Shown here: in pieces, positions 51,573 through 59,124 of the stretch
Layout: every line of letters starts with the position of its first letter
Numbering within the stretch: the stretch's first letter is position 1
NCBI RefSeq assembly: GCF_022539255.1
Contig: NZ_JAKZBV010000001.1
Span: forward strand, 3,720,001-3,784,000
Reading direction: 5' to 3'
DNA length: 64,000 bases
Source of the DNA: Sinomonas terrae
GTDB lineage: Bacteria > Actinomycetota > Actinomycetes > Actinomycetales > Micrococcaceae
Program-made: the position numbers and the translations under genes
Notes under the pieces: generated by a model
The model's database searches: none
Told to the model about the DNA's origin: nothing
Seen by the model: only the letters and a program-made list of their open reading frames with translations

Positions 51573-52556
51573 CTACATCGTCAGGAGGACCTTGCCCACG
51601 TGCTCTCCGGAGTCGAAGTACTCGTGGGCTTTCTGGACGTCCGCGAGCGGGAAGGTCTTGTCCACGAGGGGCTTGATCCGCCCGTCCGCGATGAGCGGCC
51701 ACACGTGCTCCCGGACGGCGGACATGATGACGCCTTTCTCCCCCACAGGCCGCGGCCGGAGGGCCGTGCCGATGATCGCCGCACGCTTGTTGAGGAGGAG
51801 TCCGAGGTTAAGCTCGGCCTTCGCGCCACCTTGGAGTCCGATGACGATGAGGCGGCCGTACGGCGCGAGCGCCTCGACGTTGCGCTCGAGGTACTTCGCG
51901 CCGACGACGTCGAGGATCACGTCCGCGCCGCGCCCGTCCGTCGCGTCACGCACGGCCTCGACGAAGTCCTGCTCGCGGTAGTTGATGGCGAGATCGACGC
52001 CGAGGAAGGCCCGCGCGGTGCTGACCTTCTCCTCACTCCCGGCCGTCGCGGCGACCCGCGCGCCGAAGGCCTTCGCCATCTGCACCCCCATGGTGCCGAT
52101 CCCGCCTGTCGCCCCGTGGATCAGGACGAGCTCGTCCCGCTGGAGCTGCGCCGTCATCATGAGGTTCGAATACACGGTGGCCGCGGTCTCAGGCAGGCTC
52201 GCGGCCGTGACGAGGTCCACGCCCTCAGGGATGCGCACCACCTGCTCGGCGGGGACGGCGACCTTCTGCGCGTAGCCACCGCCGGCCAGGAGCGCGACGA
52301 CCCTGTCCCCCGCCGAGAACGGGCGCACGACGTCGGGCCCGAACGCCGAGATGCGCCCCGAGACTTCGAGGCCGGGCACCTCCGAGGCACCAGGCGGCGG
52401 AGGGTAGAAGCCGCGCCGTTGCTGGACGTCTGCCCGATTGATCCCGGCGGCGACGACGTCGATGAGCACCTCGCCCGGGCCAGGCACCGGGTCGTCGACC
52501 TCGCGAACCTGCAAGGCTTCCGGGCCGCCGGGCTCGGCGATGTAAACGGCCTTCAT
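51573..52556 (-). CDS. NAD(P)H-quinone oxidoreductase (PIG3-type)
   Basis: 327 residues, zinc-free medium-chain family. GINRADVQQRRGFYPPPPGA is the PIG3/QOR2 signature, IHGATGGIGTMGVQMAKAFG the NADPH site, and LRPRPVGEK late. It reduces quinones or enones by two electrons. MKAVYIAEPGG begins the fold at ATG 52556. Confidence 0.92.
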   Translation of the reverse strand: MKAVYIAEPGGPEALQVREVDDPVPGPGEVLIDVVAAGINRADVQQRRGFYPPPPGASEVPGLEVSGRISAFGPDVVRPFSAGDRVVALLAGGGYAQKVAVPAEQVVRIPEGVDLVTAASLPETAATVYSNLMMTAQLQRDELVLIHGATGGIGTMGVQMAKAFGARVAATAGSEEKVSTARAFLGVDLAINYREQDFVEAVRDATDGRGADVILDVVGAKYLERNVEALAPYGRLIVIGLQGGAKAELNLGLLLNKRAAIIGTALRPRPVGEKGVIMSAVREHVWPLIADGRIKPLVDKTFPLADVQKAHEYFDSGEHVGKVLLTM

Positions 52557-52640
52557 GCTTCCTCCCGAGGCATCCGGCATCGGTTCCGGATGCCGTCGGT
52601 TTCGTCAAGTCTGATGCCTATGAAACACTACTAGGCACAA

Positions 52641-52731
52641 GGAAGGTTGTCCGAGCGGCCTATGGAGCTGGTCTTGAAAACCAGTGTGCGGTAACCCCGT
52701 ACCAAGGGTTCAAATCCCTTACCTTCCGCCA
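52641..52731 (+). tRNA. tRNA-Ser (anticodon TGA)
   Basis: Acceptor GGAAGGT pairs with ACCTTCC; the anticodon loop is CTTGAAA; a long variable arm follows and GGTTCAAATCC is the T-loop. CCA is encoded (52729-52731). Class II tRNA, reads UCA codons, rare in this genome type. Confidence 0.97.
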
Positions 52732-52751
52732 CACCCTTCGCAGGGCCTTTT

Positions 52752-52806
52752 GAGTGAGCAGCAGTTGCGGGTTGCGAGCATTCTGACCCGCAGCTGCTGC
52801 TCACTC
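52752..52806. terminator. 21-bp hairpin after tRNA-Ser
   Basis: GAGTGAGCAGCAG then TGCGGGT pair with their complements across a 13-nt loop (52773-52785); the only departure is one T:G wobble (52765/52793). No T run follows. Probably the tRNA terminator, but its length is unusual. Confidence 0.6.
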
Positions 52807-52947
52807 GCGAGTCGCCACGGGTCTTCCCAACCGAGCACGGCAGGCGCCCCTTGAAAGTGTCGGTGGGCGCTTATAGCGTCGGCAGGGTCGGCAGCACATG
52901 CAACCCACCATCAGCAACCATTGCGGCAACCATTGCAAGGAGCAGCG

Positions 52948-53751
52948 ATGCCCAAGCCTGATCTCACCCCAGGAGCCCCCTGCTGGGCAGACCTCATGAC
53001 GAGCGACCTCGAGAAAGCGAAGTCCTTCTACGGCGAGCTCTTCGGCTGGACCTTCGAGGGCAGCGATCCCGACAAATACGGCGGCTACACGACGGCGTTC
53101 AAGGACGGCGAGCAGGTCGCCGGCATCATGCCGAAGATGCCCGAACAGGACACCATGCCGGATGTCTGGACGGTGTACCTCCTGACCGAAGACATCAAGA
53201 AGACCGCCGTCATGGTGCAGGAAGGCGGCGGCCAGGTCTTCATGCCGCCCACGGAGGTCCCCGAGCAGGGGCAGATGGCGATGTTCAGCGACGCCGGCGG
53301 GGCTGCTTTCGGCGGCTGGCAGCCCACCGGCCACACAGGCTTCGGGCGGCTCGCGGAGCCTGGCTCGCCGGTCTGGTTCGAGGTCCTCTCCCGCGCCTAT
53401 CCGCAGACCGTGAAGTTCTATCAGGACGTGCTCGGCTGGGAGACCGAGACCATGAGCGACACGGACGAGTTCCGGTACACGACTCTCGGCGGCGGCCGCG
53501 AGGCAAAAGCCGGCGTCATGGACGCCGAGGGGATCCTGCCGGAGGGCGTCCCGTCGAACTGGCAGATCTACTGGGGTGTCGAGAACACCGACGCGGCCGT
53601 TGAGACCGCGCGGCGGCTAGGCGGCCAAGTCGTCCGCAACGCGGAGGACACCCCGTTCGGCCGGATCGCGACCCTCACGGACCCGCTCGGCGCAGCTTTC
53701 CTCATCCACCAGAACCTGTGGCAGGGCGAGGGCGGAGAGCAGGGCGAGTAG
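52948..53751 (+). CDS. Two-domain VOC (glyoxalase-like) protein
   Basis: 267 residues: two vicinal-oxygen-chelate modules (about 8-125 and 135-258), each with SFYGELFGW or KFYQDVLGWE helices. Similar proteins are often hydroxylase or glyoxalase-like but uncharacterised. AAGGAG lies 6 nt before ATG 52948. CAACCATTGC is directly repeated just upstream (52915-52937). Confidence 0.9.
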   Translation: MPKPDLTPGAPCWADLMTSDLEKAKSFYGELFGWTFEGSDPDKYGGYTTAFKDGEQVAGIMPKMPEQDTMPDVWTVYLLTEDIKKTAVMVQEGGGQVFMPPTEVPEQGQMAMFSDAGGAAFGGWQPTGHTGFGRLAEPGSPVWFEVLSRAYPQTVKFYQDVLGWETETMSDTDEFRYTTLGGGREAKAGVMDAEGILPEGVPSNWQIYWGVENTDAAVETARRLGGQVVRNAEDTPFGRIATLTDPLGAAFLIHQNLWQGEGGEQGE

Positions 53752-53797
53752 CCCGCCGTCGGAGTAGCACGCCGTCGTTCCAGACGCCCGGGATGTT

Positions 53798-55771
53798 CTA
53801 GACGCCCAGGATGTCCCTCGCCGCCGCGTCCGCGTCACGCAGGGTGCGCTGCGCGCTCGGATAGGGGGCGCCGTCGTCCGCCTCGCCGGGAGCACCGAAC
53901 GGATGCGACTCGGCAGCGATGGCGGTGCCCCACTGGACGGCAGAGAGCTGGAGCCCGAGGACATACAGGCCCCCGACTGGGTGCCCGTTCACGTCGAGGG
54001 GCCGGTACGGTGGCGCCGTGACGTCGAGCCCGCTCGCTGGTCGGGGAACTCCGTCAGCGCCCGCAAGGTACTTGGGACGCACAAGCCCGTCGGCGAGGAG
54101 CCCGGCGAGCAGCGTCGAGTCGGCCGCGCCAACAACGTTCGCAGGCGCGAGGGCCTCGACCATGGCCGCCGCGTAGACGGGACGCCCGCCCACCCAGGGC
54201 GATTCCGCGACGAAGCAGCCCGCCCCGCGATCCACGCTGAACCGGGGTTCGGGACCGACGGTGCTCAGCACACCCGCGCGGATGAGGGCCGCGAGCTGGC
54301 GGATGCGCAGGGGCGGGGGCCCGCTCGCAAGCCCCTCCACGAGGCCCTCGAACCAGCCGCGCAGACCGGCGACCCACGACTCCTCGGTGATCCCGCCGTC
54401 GGCCACCGCCTCCTTGAGGACAGCGCGGCCGCGATGCAACGCGGCGATCGCCATCTTGACGGGATCGTCTTCTCCGCGGGCCGAGCCGGCGGCGTCATCG
54501 TCGAGGTACGCAAGGACGTTCGCGTCGAGCTCGGCGCGGTCCGCGAAGTGACGGCCAGCGAGCGGAGCCCCGAGGCCTCGCAGGTCGAGGCGGAGCTCCG
54601 CGCGGATGGCGCCTTCGACGACCCCTTCGGCCTGCTCCTCCCATGTTGGACCCGGGACGGCGAGCGCGGCGTCGAGCGCCTCGAGGAACCCGGGCGTGAC
54701 CTCCTCGGGCGAGACCCGGGCGAGGGTCGAGTAGTACGCCCAGAGCGTGTCGCGGTGCAGCAGCGGCCAGAGGTCGGCGTCGAACGACGGCGTGAGGCCT
54801 GCCTTCCGGGGGGCGAGCGCGGCGGCCCGCGTGAGCCAGCGGAGCCGGACGCTGGGCGCATAGTAGGCCCCCAACTCGGCCTTGCCCCGATAGGGGACGC
54901 CGCGCCGGGAGGCTGCAACGAGGCGAGGTTCCCGACCCGAGGCCACATATTCGAGCCGACCGTTCGGCCCTTCCTTGAAGCGCCCGCCGCGGCCCTCGGT
55001 GAGCCGGACCATGACGTCGAAGAAGTTGAGTCCCATCCCGCGCACAAGGACGGTGCTGCCGCCCGGGAGGGCATCCCAGTCGACGTCGGCGGGGGCCGCG
55101 GGAGGCAGGTACATCAGGCCGAGGCGAGCGGCCGCTTCGGCGAGCCCACGTTGGGTCTGATTCAGCTTGGAGGGCACATGGCCGAGCGCGAGGACAACCG
55201 CGTCCGCCTCGCGTGCGCGGCCGTCCCGGGTCGTGAGGGCCCATCCGTGGGGCGTGCGCCCCAAGCGCGTGACCTCCTCGCGGACGTGCTTGACGGCGAC
55301 GCTGGGCGGGGCTTCGGAGACGACCGCGGCGAACGTCTCGGTGAGATAGCGCCCGTAGAGCGCCCGCGGCGGGAAGTCGGCTTGCTCGAGTGCAGCGAGC
55401 TCCGCCTCCTCCTGGGGTTCGAGTCCGGTAGGCGCCCCTCCCCGGAGTTCCGCCTGACGTGCCTCGCGCCAGGCGTCGAAGCAGCTTCCCGCGAGGGGTT
55501 CGGCGAGTCCAGGCTCGGACGGGATGAGCGTCGGGAAGAAGGACGGCGTGTTCATGAGGAACTCGCGCGGCTGCTCCGTCCGCCAGACCTTGCCGGGGCC
55601 CGGCTCGAAAGGGTCGAACACCGTGACCTCGAGCTCGCGGTCGGGCTCGCTTCGGGAAGCGAGGTCCGCCGTCGCCCAGTTGGCAAGGAGGCGTTCGACG
55701 GCGGACGCCCCCCGCGGGCCGCCCCCGACGACGGCGACACGTAGCCGCGTTCGTGCACCTCCTCGGATCAT
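53798..55771 (-). CDS. FAD/NAD(P)-binding protein (HpyO-like N-terminal domain)
   Basis: 657 residues. VAVVGGGPRGASAVERLL is the dinucleotide site and GPGKVWRTEQPREFLMNTP, LALGHVPS and VRGMGLNFFD are blocks of the FAD-NAD(P) family PF13454. Predicted cytoplasmic flavoprotein; reaction unknown. Its last codons belong to a short direct repeat (AGACGCCC-x-GGATGT, 53779-53815) continuing past the stop. Confidence 0.85.
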   Translation of the reverse strand: MIRGGARTRLRVAVVGGGPRGASAVERLLANWATADLASRSEPDRELEVTVFDPFEPGPGKVWRTEQPREFLMNTPSFFPTLIPSEPGLAEPLAGSCFDAWREARQAELRGGAPTGLEPQEEAELAALEQADFPPRALYGRYLTETFAAVVSEAPPSVAVKHVREEVTRLGRTPHGWALTTRDGRAREADAVVLALGHVPSKLNQTQRGLAEAAARLGLMYLPPAAPADVDWDALPGGSTVLVRGMGLNFFDVMVRLTEGRGGRFKEGPNGRLEYVASGREPRLVAASRRGVPYRGKAELGAYYAPSVRLRWLTRAAALAPRKAGLTPSFDADLWPLLHRDTLWAYYSTLARVSPEEVTPGFLEALDAALAVPGPTWEEQAEGVVEGAIRAELRLDLRGLGAPLAGRHFADRAELDANVLAYLDDDAAGSARGEDDPVKMAIAALHRGRAVLKEAVADGGITEESWVAGLRGWFEGLVEGLASGPPPLRIRQLAALIRAGVLSTVGPEPRFSVDRGAGCFVAESPWVGGRPVYAAAMVEALAPANVVGAADSTLLAGLLADGLVRPKYLAGADGVPRPASGLDVTAPPYRPLDVNGHPVGGLYVLGLQLSAVQWGTAIAAESHPFGAPGEADDGAPYPSAQRTLRDADAAARDILGV

Positions 55772-55874
55772 CCTTTGAGCTTAGCCCGCTCGTTCCGACG
55801 CTCTCTTCGGCGTCACAGGCGATGCATAGGCCGCACCACTTGCGCTGTCGGTGGCCCGTGCGAGGATGAGCAGC

Positions 55875-57971
55875 ATGACGGATCCGGCGCAGACCCTCAC
55901 CCCTGTCCCCAAGGAACCAGTGGACGAGAACCTCTGGCTAGAGGACATCCACGGGGCCGAGCAGCTCGACTGGGTCCGGGAGCAGAACGCGCGGACCGAG
56001 GAACTCCTCGAGACCGGCGACTATCCCGAGCTCGAGGCCGAGATCCTCGAGGTGATGGACTCGCAGGACCGCATTCCCATGGTCACGAAGCGGGGCGACT
56101 GGTACTACAACTTCTGGCGGGACGCCCAGAACCCCAAGGGGCTCTGGCGGCGCACGCGGTGGGAGAGCTACGTGACCGACTCGCCCGAGTGGGAGGTCCT
56201 GCTCGACGTCGATGCGCTCGCCGCCAACGAGGGGGTCGAGTGGGTCTGGGCTGGCGCGAGCTTCCTCCGGCCCGAGGACGGCAAGTCGTGGCGCCGTTGT
56301 GTCGTGCGGCTGTCGCCCGACGGCGGCGATGCCTCGGCGCTCCGGGAGTACGACGTCGAAGACCGAGCCTTCGTCTCCGCCGAGGAGGGCGGCTTCTCGC
56401 TGCCCGCGGCGAAGGGCGGTGCGGACTGGCTCGACGCCGACACGCTCATCGTCTCATCGACGCTCGGCACCGATGCTGTCACGATGTCCTCGTACCCGCG
56501 GATCGTGCGGAAGCTCCCGCGCGGCATCGCGCTCGAGGACGCCGAAGTCATCTTCGAAGTGCCCGCCGACCACCTCATGGCGAGCGGCGGCTTCGACGAC
56601 ACCCCCGGATTCGAGCGGCTCATCGCGAGCGACCGGATCAGCTTCTTCGATGTCCAGCATTCGGTGTGGCGCGACGGTGCGTGGCAGCAGATTCCCGTGC
56701 CGACTGATGTCGACATCGACCTTCACCGCGAGTGGCTCCTGTTCCGGCCCCAGCGCGACTGGGAGGTGGAGGGAACGGTGCATCGCGGCGGCTCCCTGCT
56801 TGCCGCCGACTTCGAGGCCTTCTTGGGTGGATCCCGGGACCTCACGCTGCTCTTCGCCCCCGATGCGCACACCTCGCTCCAGTCGTGGAGCTGGACGCGG
56901 AATCACCTGCTCGTGAATCTCCTCCGCGACGTGTCGTCGGAGATCCGCGTCCTCACGCCACCGACGCCGCCCTCGGCCGACTGGACCGCCGAGGAGCTGG
57001 ACGCGTGCCCGCCACTGCACCTTGTGGAAAGCCACGCGGTCGACGATGAAGATCCCGAGGCAGGCGACGACTACTGGCTCATCGCGACCGGGTTCCTCAC
57101 GCCGACGACGCTTCTCCGTGGGAGCATCGGAGGGAGTCACGAGCAGGTCAAGCAGGCGCCGTCGTTCTTTGATGAGAGCCGCTTTTTGGTTGAGCAGCAC
57201 TTTGCGACATCGGAGGACGGGACGCAGGTGCCGTACTTCCAGGTGGGCCCCAAGGACCTCGAGCTCGATGGGAGTCATCCCACTCAGCTGAGCGGCTACG
57301 GCGGATTCGAGATTTCACGGACGCCGGCGTACAGCGGGGTGATCGGCCGAGCTTGGCTCGAGCGCGGCGGCGTGTACGTCGTAGCCAACATCCGCGGAGG
57401 GGGCGAGTACGGGCCGGCCTGGCACCAGGCGGCCCTCAAGGAGAACCGGCACCGCGCCTACGAGGACTTCGCCGCCGTCGCGCGCGACCTCATCCGCCGC
57501 GAGGTGACCTCGCCCGCGCACCTCGGCTGCACAGGTGGCTCGAACGGCGGCCTCCTCGTGGGGAACATGCTCGTCAACTACCCCGGCCTCTTCGGCGCCA
57601 TCTCATGCGGCGTTCCGCTCCTCGATATGCGCCGTTACACGAAGCTCTCGGCTGGAACCTCGTGGATCGCTGAGTATGGCGACCCGGACGTGCCCGAACA
57701 GTGGGAGTTCATCAAAACGTTCTCGCCGTACCATCTGCTGCGCGACGGCGTCGATTATCCGGACACGTTCATTTGGACCGCGACGTCCGACGATAGGGTC
57801 GGTCCCGTCCAAGCGCGCAAGATGGCTGCACGCATGCTCGCGATGGGCATCCCGAACGTCTGGTACCACGAGGCCCTCGAAGGAGGCCACGCCGGTGCTT
57901 CGAACAACCGTCAGGCGGCGGCACTCCAGGCGCGGAGCCAGGCGTTCCTGTGGCGGTCGCTGCGGGGGTAA
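55875..57971 (+). CDS. Prolyl oligopeptidase family serine peptidase (S9A)
   Basis: 698 residues: beta-propeller first (about 50-420) with WLEDIHG, then an alpha/beta hydrolase. The triad is Ser in GGSNGG, Asp in TSDDRV and His in EGGHAG; RGGGEYGPAWHQAA is family-typical. It cuts proline-containing peptides. No signal peptide, so cytoplasmic. ATG 55875 is 9 nt from GAGG; ATG 55866 is too close. Confidence 0.92.
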   Translation: MTDPAQTLTPVPKEPVDENLWLEDIHGAEQLDWVREQNARTEELLETGDYPELEAEILEVMDSQDRIPMVTKRGDWYYNFWRDAQNPKGLWRRTRWESYVTDSPEWEVLLDVDALAANEGVEWVWAGASFLRPEDGKSWRRCVVRLSPDGGDASALREYDVEDRAFVSAEEGGFSLPAAKGGADWLDADTLIVSSTLGTDAVTMSSYPRIVRKLPRGIALEDAEVIFEVPADHLMASGGFDDTPGFERLIASDRISFFDVQHSVWRDGAWQQIPVPTDVDIDLHREWLLFRPQRDWEVEGTVHRGGSLLAADFEAFLGGSRDLTLLFAPDAHTSLQSWSWTRNHLLVNLLRDVSSEIRVLTPPTPPSADWTAEELDACPPLHLVESHAVDDEDPEAGDDYWLIATGFLTPTTLLRGSIGGSHEQVKQAPSFFDESRFLVEQHFATSEDGTQVPYFQVGPKDLELDGSHPTQLSGYGGFEISRTPAYSGVIGRAWLERGGVYVVANIRGGGEYGPAWHQAALKENRHRAYEDFAAVARDLIRREVTSPAHLGCTGGSNGGLLVGNMLVNYPGLFGAISCGVPLLDMRRYTKLSAGTSWIAEYGDPDVPEQWEFIKTFSPYHLLRDGVDYPDTFIWTATSDDRVGPVQARKMAARMLAMGIPNVWYHEALEGGHAGASNNRQAAALQARSQAFLWRSLRG

Positions 57972-58032
57972 GACCTGTCTGGGAACTGCGCAGCCGGGCG
58001 TACGAATCGAACCGAGAGCGGTGGAGTCACGA

Positions 58033-58506
58033 GTGGAACTGGGTGAACATCCGGGGGTGGACACACACCCGCCCACCCTAAGAATCGGACCATCACTGAT
58101 TCCGCACACTGCCGTGGACTGGAAGTCTCCGGGACTCCCCGCATCCGCGAAGGACAATTCGCAAGACCTGTCAAAATTCGGGTCTATCGTTGGGTCCGAG
58201 CGACTGTCACTCGAGCTTTCGTCGGTGGTGGCTCCCGCAGCGTTCGAGCTTTCGGTATTCCTAGGAAAGCAGTCTGAGATCGACCCGGCTGGACCTCCCA
58301 ACGCGATGATCGATCTCGTCGCAAGCGATCTCGTGACGAGAGAAACGCTTTATCACGGCAGTCGGTATTCGGTCGATTGCTCCGCGCTGGGAATATCGGG
58401 AGAAGCGACTTTGGGAATCTTCGCCCAGTATCATGCCGACCCCGCCCTTGAGGGGGAGCGCTTCACCAACTCTGTCGGCTGGATAGTTGCCCTTCGCCAC
58501 TCCTGA
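58033..58506 (+). CDS. Hypothetical protein of atypical composition
   Basis: 157 residues from GTG 58033, which follows GGTGGAG by 6 nt. No family recognised. Codon use differs from its neighbours: AT-rich codons (TTA-like, AGA, ATA) are frequent and local GC is clearly lower than the rest of the window. A possible beta-rich fold (SLELSSVVAPAAFELSVFLG). Likely a recent arrival or a decaying gene. Confidence 0.5.
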   Translation: MELGEHPGVDTHPPTLRIGPSLIPHTAVDWKSPGLPASAKDNSQDLSKFGSIVGSERLSLELSSVVAPAAFELSVFLGKQSEIDPAGPPNAMIDLVASDLVTRETLYHGSRYSVDCSALGISGEATLGIFAQYHADPALEGERFTNSVGWIVALRHS

Positions 58507-58897
58507 TGCACGCTGCAGTTCCGGAGGGGCGACGCCGGGTCGTGTCGGACGTCTCGGCATAAAGATGGGCTCGTTTACAACTCGAGCTCGCGTCACCTAC
58601 TCTGCCTCGCTGAAAAGCACGCCCGTCGCAGCCTTTTTTGCAACCGACGAGGCGCGGTGGGCGTCCGCGCAGTTACCTTGTCGCGGAGAAGTGCTCTTGA
58701 GGGTGACTTCTGTGCGAGAAGGTGACTTCCTCCGCCAGACACCACCCCGGGCGTCGGTGGGAGGAGGATACGGGCGCGGGTGGGAGGGGGATACGGGCGC
58801 GGGTGGGAGGGCCGAACGGCACCCCGGCGCGAAGGCCGAACGGGGCCGCCACGAACGCGGAACGGCACCCCGGCACACGCCGGGGGGCGACAAAGCA
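58507..58897. repeat. Intergenic region with 23-bp tandem repeat
   Basis: No gene seen. Units GGTGGGAGG-A/G-GGATACGGGCGCG occur at 58756-58778 and 58779-58801, with a degenerate third from 58802. GAACGGCACCCCGGC is found twice further on (58814, 58860). GTGACTTC is repeated near 58700-58730. Confidence 0.75.
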
Positions 58898-58928
58898 GAA
58901 CGCCCCCGGTGCAGAACCGGGGGCGTTC
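58898..58928 (-). terminator. Terminator of tRNA-Ser(GCT)
   Basis: Perfect 13-bp stem (GAACGCCCCCGGT and complement), 5-nt loop, 6 nt past the tRNA 3' end; minus-strand continuation CTGCTTTG. Confidence 0.85.
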
Positions 58929-58934
58929 ACGATG

Positions 58935-59023
58935 CGGAGACGGGGGGATTTGAACCCCCGGTCCAAGTTTCCCCGGACCCTTCATTAGCAGTGAAGTCCA
59001 TTCGGCCGCTCTGGCACGTCTCC
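58935..59023 (-). tRNA. tRNA-Ser (anticodon GCT)
   Basis: On the minus strand: acceptor GGAGACG/CGTCTCC, anticodon stem-loop CTTCA-CTGCTAA-TGAAG, long variable arm and GGTTCAAATCC. CCA is not encoded. Class II tRNA for AGC/AGU. Confidence 0.97.
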
Positions 59024-59085
59024 TTGCTATCGCTAGCTCCCCAAGCGTACCTAGAACGACCGGACGGACGCAAAGCGAGCCACCC

Positions 59086-59110
59086 CACCCTGCGGAGGTG
59101 ACGGCGCAAG
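59086..59110. repeat. 25-bp dispersed repeat, second copy
   Basis: These 25 bases (core TGCGGAGGTGACGGCG) are identical to 49192-49216, the right arm of the 46-bp palindrome. Here the left arm is missing. It lies between tRNA-Ser and the recQ stop. Confidence 0.85.
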
Positions 59111-59124
59111 GGAAGGCCGGAGGG

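Noticed and set aside
53759..53815. Direct repeat at the FAD-protein stop as an insertion-sequence footprint
   Set aside because: Copies are 22 bp apart and imperfect, with no element or inverted ends nearby.
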